A DNA stretch of 6,462 nt, from assembly GCA_027317045.1 (NCBI GenBank), contig DAHVFI010000273.1:1-6462 (forward strand), read 5' to 3'. A program made the translations under genes and the position numbers. Source of the DNA: Gammaproteobacteria bacterium. Lineage in GTDB: Bacteria > Pseudomonadota > Gammaproteobacteria > Natronospirales > REEB76. Shown piece by piece: positions 6,049-6,462 of this stretch (position 1 is the first letter of the stretch; every line of letters begins with the position of its first letter). The notes under the pieces are model-generated. The model was not told where the DNA came from and ran no database searches. It saw only the letters and a program-made list of their open reading frames with translations.

Positions 6049-6232
6049 TGTGGTAGCGGCGGTATTCGCCGCGAACATCGCGGCCGGGCTGCTCCCGGCA
6101 TCCTGCCTATTCCTTCGTCGGGGACTTCCAAGGGTCGCGCAGCACTTGGTCGCTCACATGCCTCCTGCGTTCGCGGCACTCGTACATCCATGTACGGCGT
6201 ACTTCCTTGTACATCGGACAGCCGCTCCCACA
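6049..6232. repeat. REP/MITE-like intergenic element with inverted ends and nested palindromes
   Basis: A 184-bp structured element between two convergent genes. The left end TGTGGTAGCGGCGGT (6049-6063) and the reverse complement of the right end, TGTGGGAGCGGCTGT (6218-6232), match at 13 of 15 bases and point towards each other. The end sequence resembles the GTGGGAGCGG core of REP elements in pseudomonads and related bacteria. Inside are hairpins 6056-6072, 6068-6084 and 6083-6099, the short palindrome GGCATCCTGCC (6097-6107), and two GTAC-bounded palindromes (6182-6195, 6199-6212). Open frames crossing it are incidental and look low-complexity. It carries no transposase and would have to be moved by an enzyme elsewhere. 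It may also act as a bidirectional transcription stop, although no T-run follows its stems. Family identity needs a search of the genome for further copies. Confidence 0.65.
6181..6212. repeat. two 17-base units of GTAC-bounded palindromes
   Basis: GTACATCCATGTAC (6182-6195) and GTACTTCCTTGTAC (6199-6212) share the plan GTAC-N-TCC-N-TGTAC and are offset by 17 bases. The first is a near-perfect palindrome with a 7-bp stem when its flanking C (6181) and G (6196) are included. They lie inside the REP/MITE-like element, near its right end. Confidence 0.7.
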
Positions 6233-6233
6233 T

Positions 6234-6462
6234 TCACTCTTTTAACTGCGTTCGTAACTGCACCCGCATCAGTTCGGCTACTTCCCGTTTCAGTGGATCA
6301 TCGGAATCCGCCAGCGCGCGTACCACGCCTTCCCGGTCAGTGCGGGAACGATTCTGGTTGAGTTTGAATTTGCCTTCCAACCGCGTGATTTCCAGTTCGA
6401 ACGCCACGATGTAATCCAGTTGCTGCTCCACGTACTCGCCCGCTTGTGCCGTACTCCAGGGT
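6234..6462 (-). CDS. PaiB-like FMN-binding protein, C-terminal part only
   Basis: The last 75 residues of a protein that enters from beyond the right edge; the frame is open to the edge, so the GTG at 6431 is internal and not the start. The sequence PWSTAQAGEYVEQQLDYIVAFE followed by ITRLEGKFKLNQNR (quoted in parts) and DREGVVRAL matches the C-terminal end of the PaiB/FMN-binding split-barrel family, where RLEGKFKLSQNR is the hallmark. Bacillus PaiB is annotated as a negative transcriptional regulator of sporulation and degradative-enzyme genes and is paired with the polyamine acetyltransferase PaiA. In proteobacteria the role is poorly defined and the label 'transcriptional regulator' may mislead. 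A charged tail of about 25 residues follows the motif. The gene is convergent with the Ogt gene, and its TGA lies one base from the repeat. Full PaiB proteins are about 200 residues, so roughly two thirds is missing here. Confidence 0.85.
   Translation of the reverse strand, partial: PWSTAQAGEYVEQQLDYIVAFELEITRLEGKFKLNQNRSRTDREGVVRALADSDDPLKREVAELMRVQLRTQLKE

Noticed and set aside
6026..6414. Overlapping plus-strand frames in the convergent region
   Set aside because: They consist of the palindromic repeat and the antisense of the PaiB-like gene, with no domain and no ribosome binding site.
1..6462. Phage, toxin-antitoxin, CRISPR or other defence system
   Set aside because: No regularly spaced repeats with spacers, no integrase, nuclease or transposase domains, and all larger genes fit known housekeeping or stress families.

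Overview
This 6.46 kb window looks like chromosomal DNA of a proteobacterium, most likely a gammaproteobacterium. The base composition is fairly GC-rich, genes are tightly packed with GAGG-type ribosome binding sites, and the families present (AdiC-like permease, Ada-AlkA fusion, PaiB, REP-like intergenic repeat) fit that group. I cannot name a genus. I see no phage, plasmid, CRISPR or transposase gene, and no rRNA or tRNA.

Layout. (1) Bases 1-1240, minus strand: most of an amino-acid/polyamine antiporter closely resembling the arginine:agmatine exchanger AdiC, running off the left edge. (2) A 137-bp divergent gap, then a 63-residue helical protein of unknown function (1378-1569). (3) A plus-strand run of three genes ending at a clear hairpin terminator (3915-3948): a bacterial deoxyhypusine-synthase-like enzyme (1644-2648), a secreted SIMPL/DUF541 protein (2657-3364) and a PrcB-type lipoprotein (3413-3892). 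(4) A two-gene alkylation-repair operon (4042-6010): an Ada-AraC-AlkA fusion, then four bases later an Ogt-type O6-alkylguanine transferase. (5) A convergent intergenic stretch (6011-6233) made largely of a REP/MITE-like element with inverted ends and nested palindromes. (6) The C-terminal end of a PaiB-like FMN-binding protein on the minus strand, running off the right edge.

How the genes may work together. The repair pair forms a self-contained alkylation response: a methyl-sensing regulator fused to a base-excision glycosylase, followed by direct reversal of O6-alkylguanine. The left half may have a polyamine theme. An AdiC-like transporter lies near a deoxyhypusine-synthase-like enzyme whose catalytic lysine is kept but whose other substrate residues differ from the eukaryotic enzyme. 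The two genes share an identical 12-base motif in their upstream regions. That link, and any tie to the PaiB relative at the far end, is inference. No complete, clearly new multi-gene system is evident. The best leads are the altered active site of the deoxyhypusine-synthase-like enzyme, the shared promoter motif and the structured repeat.
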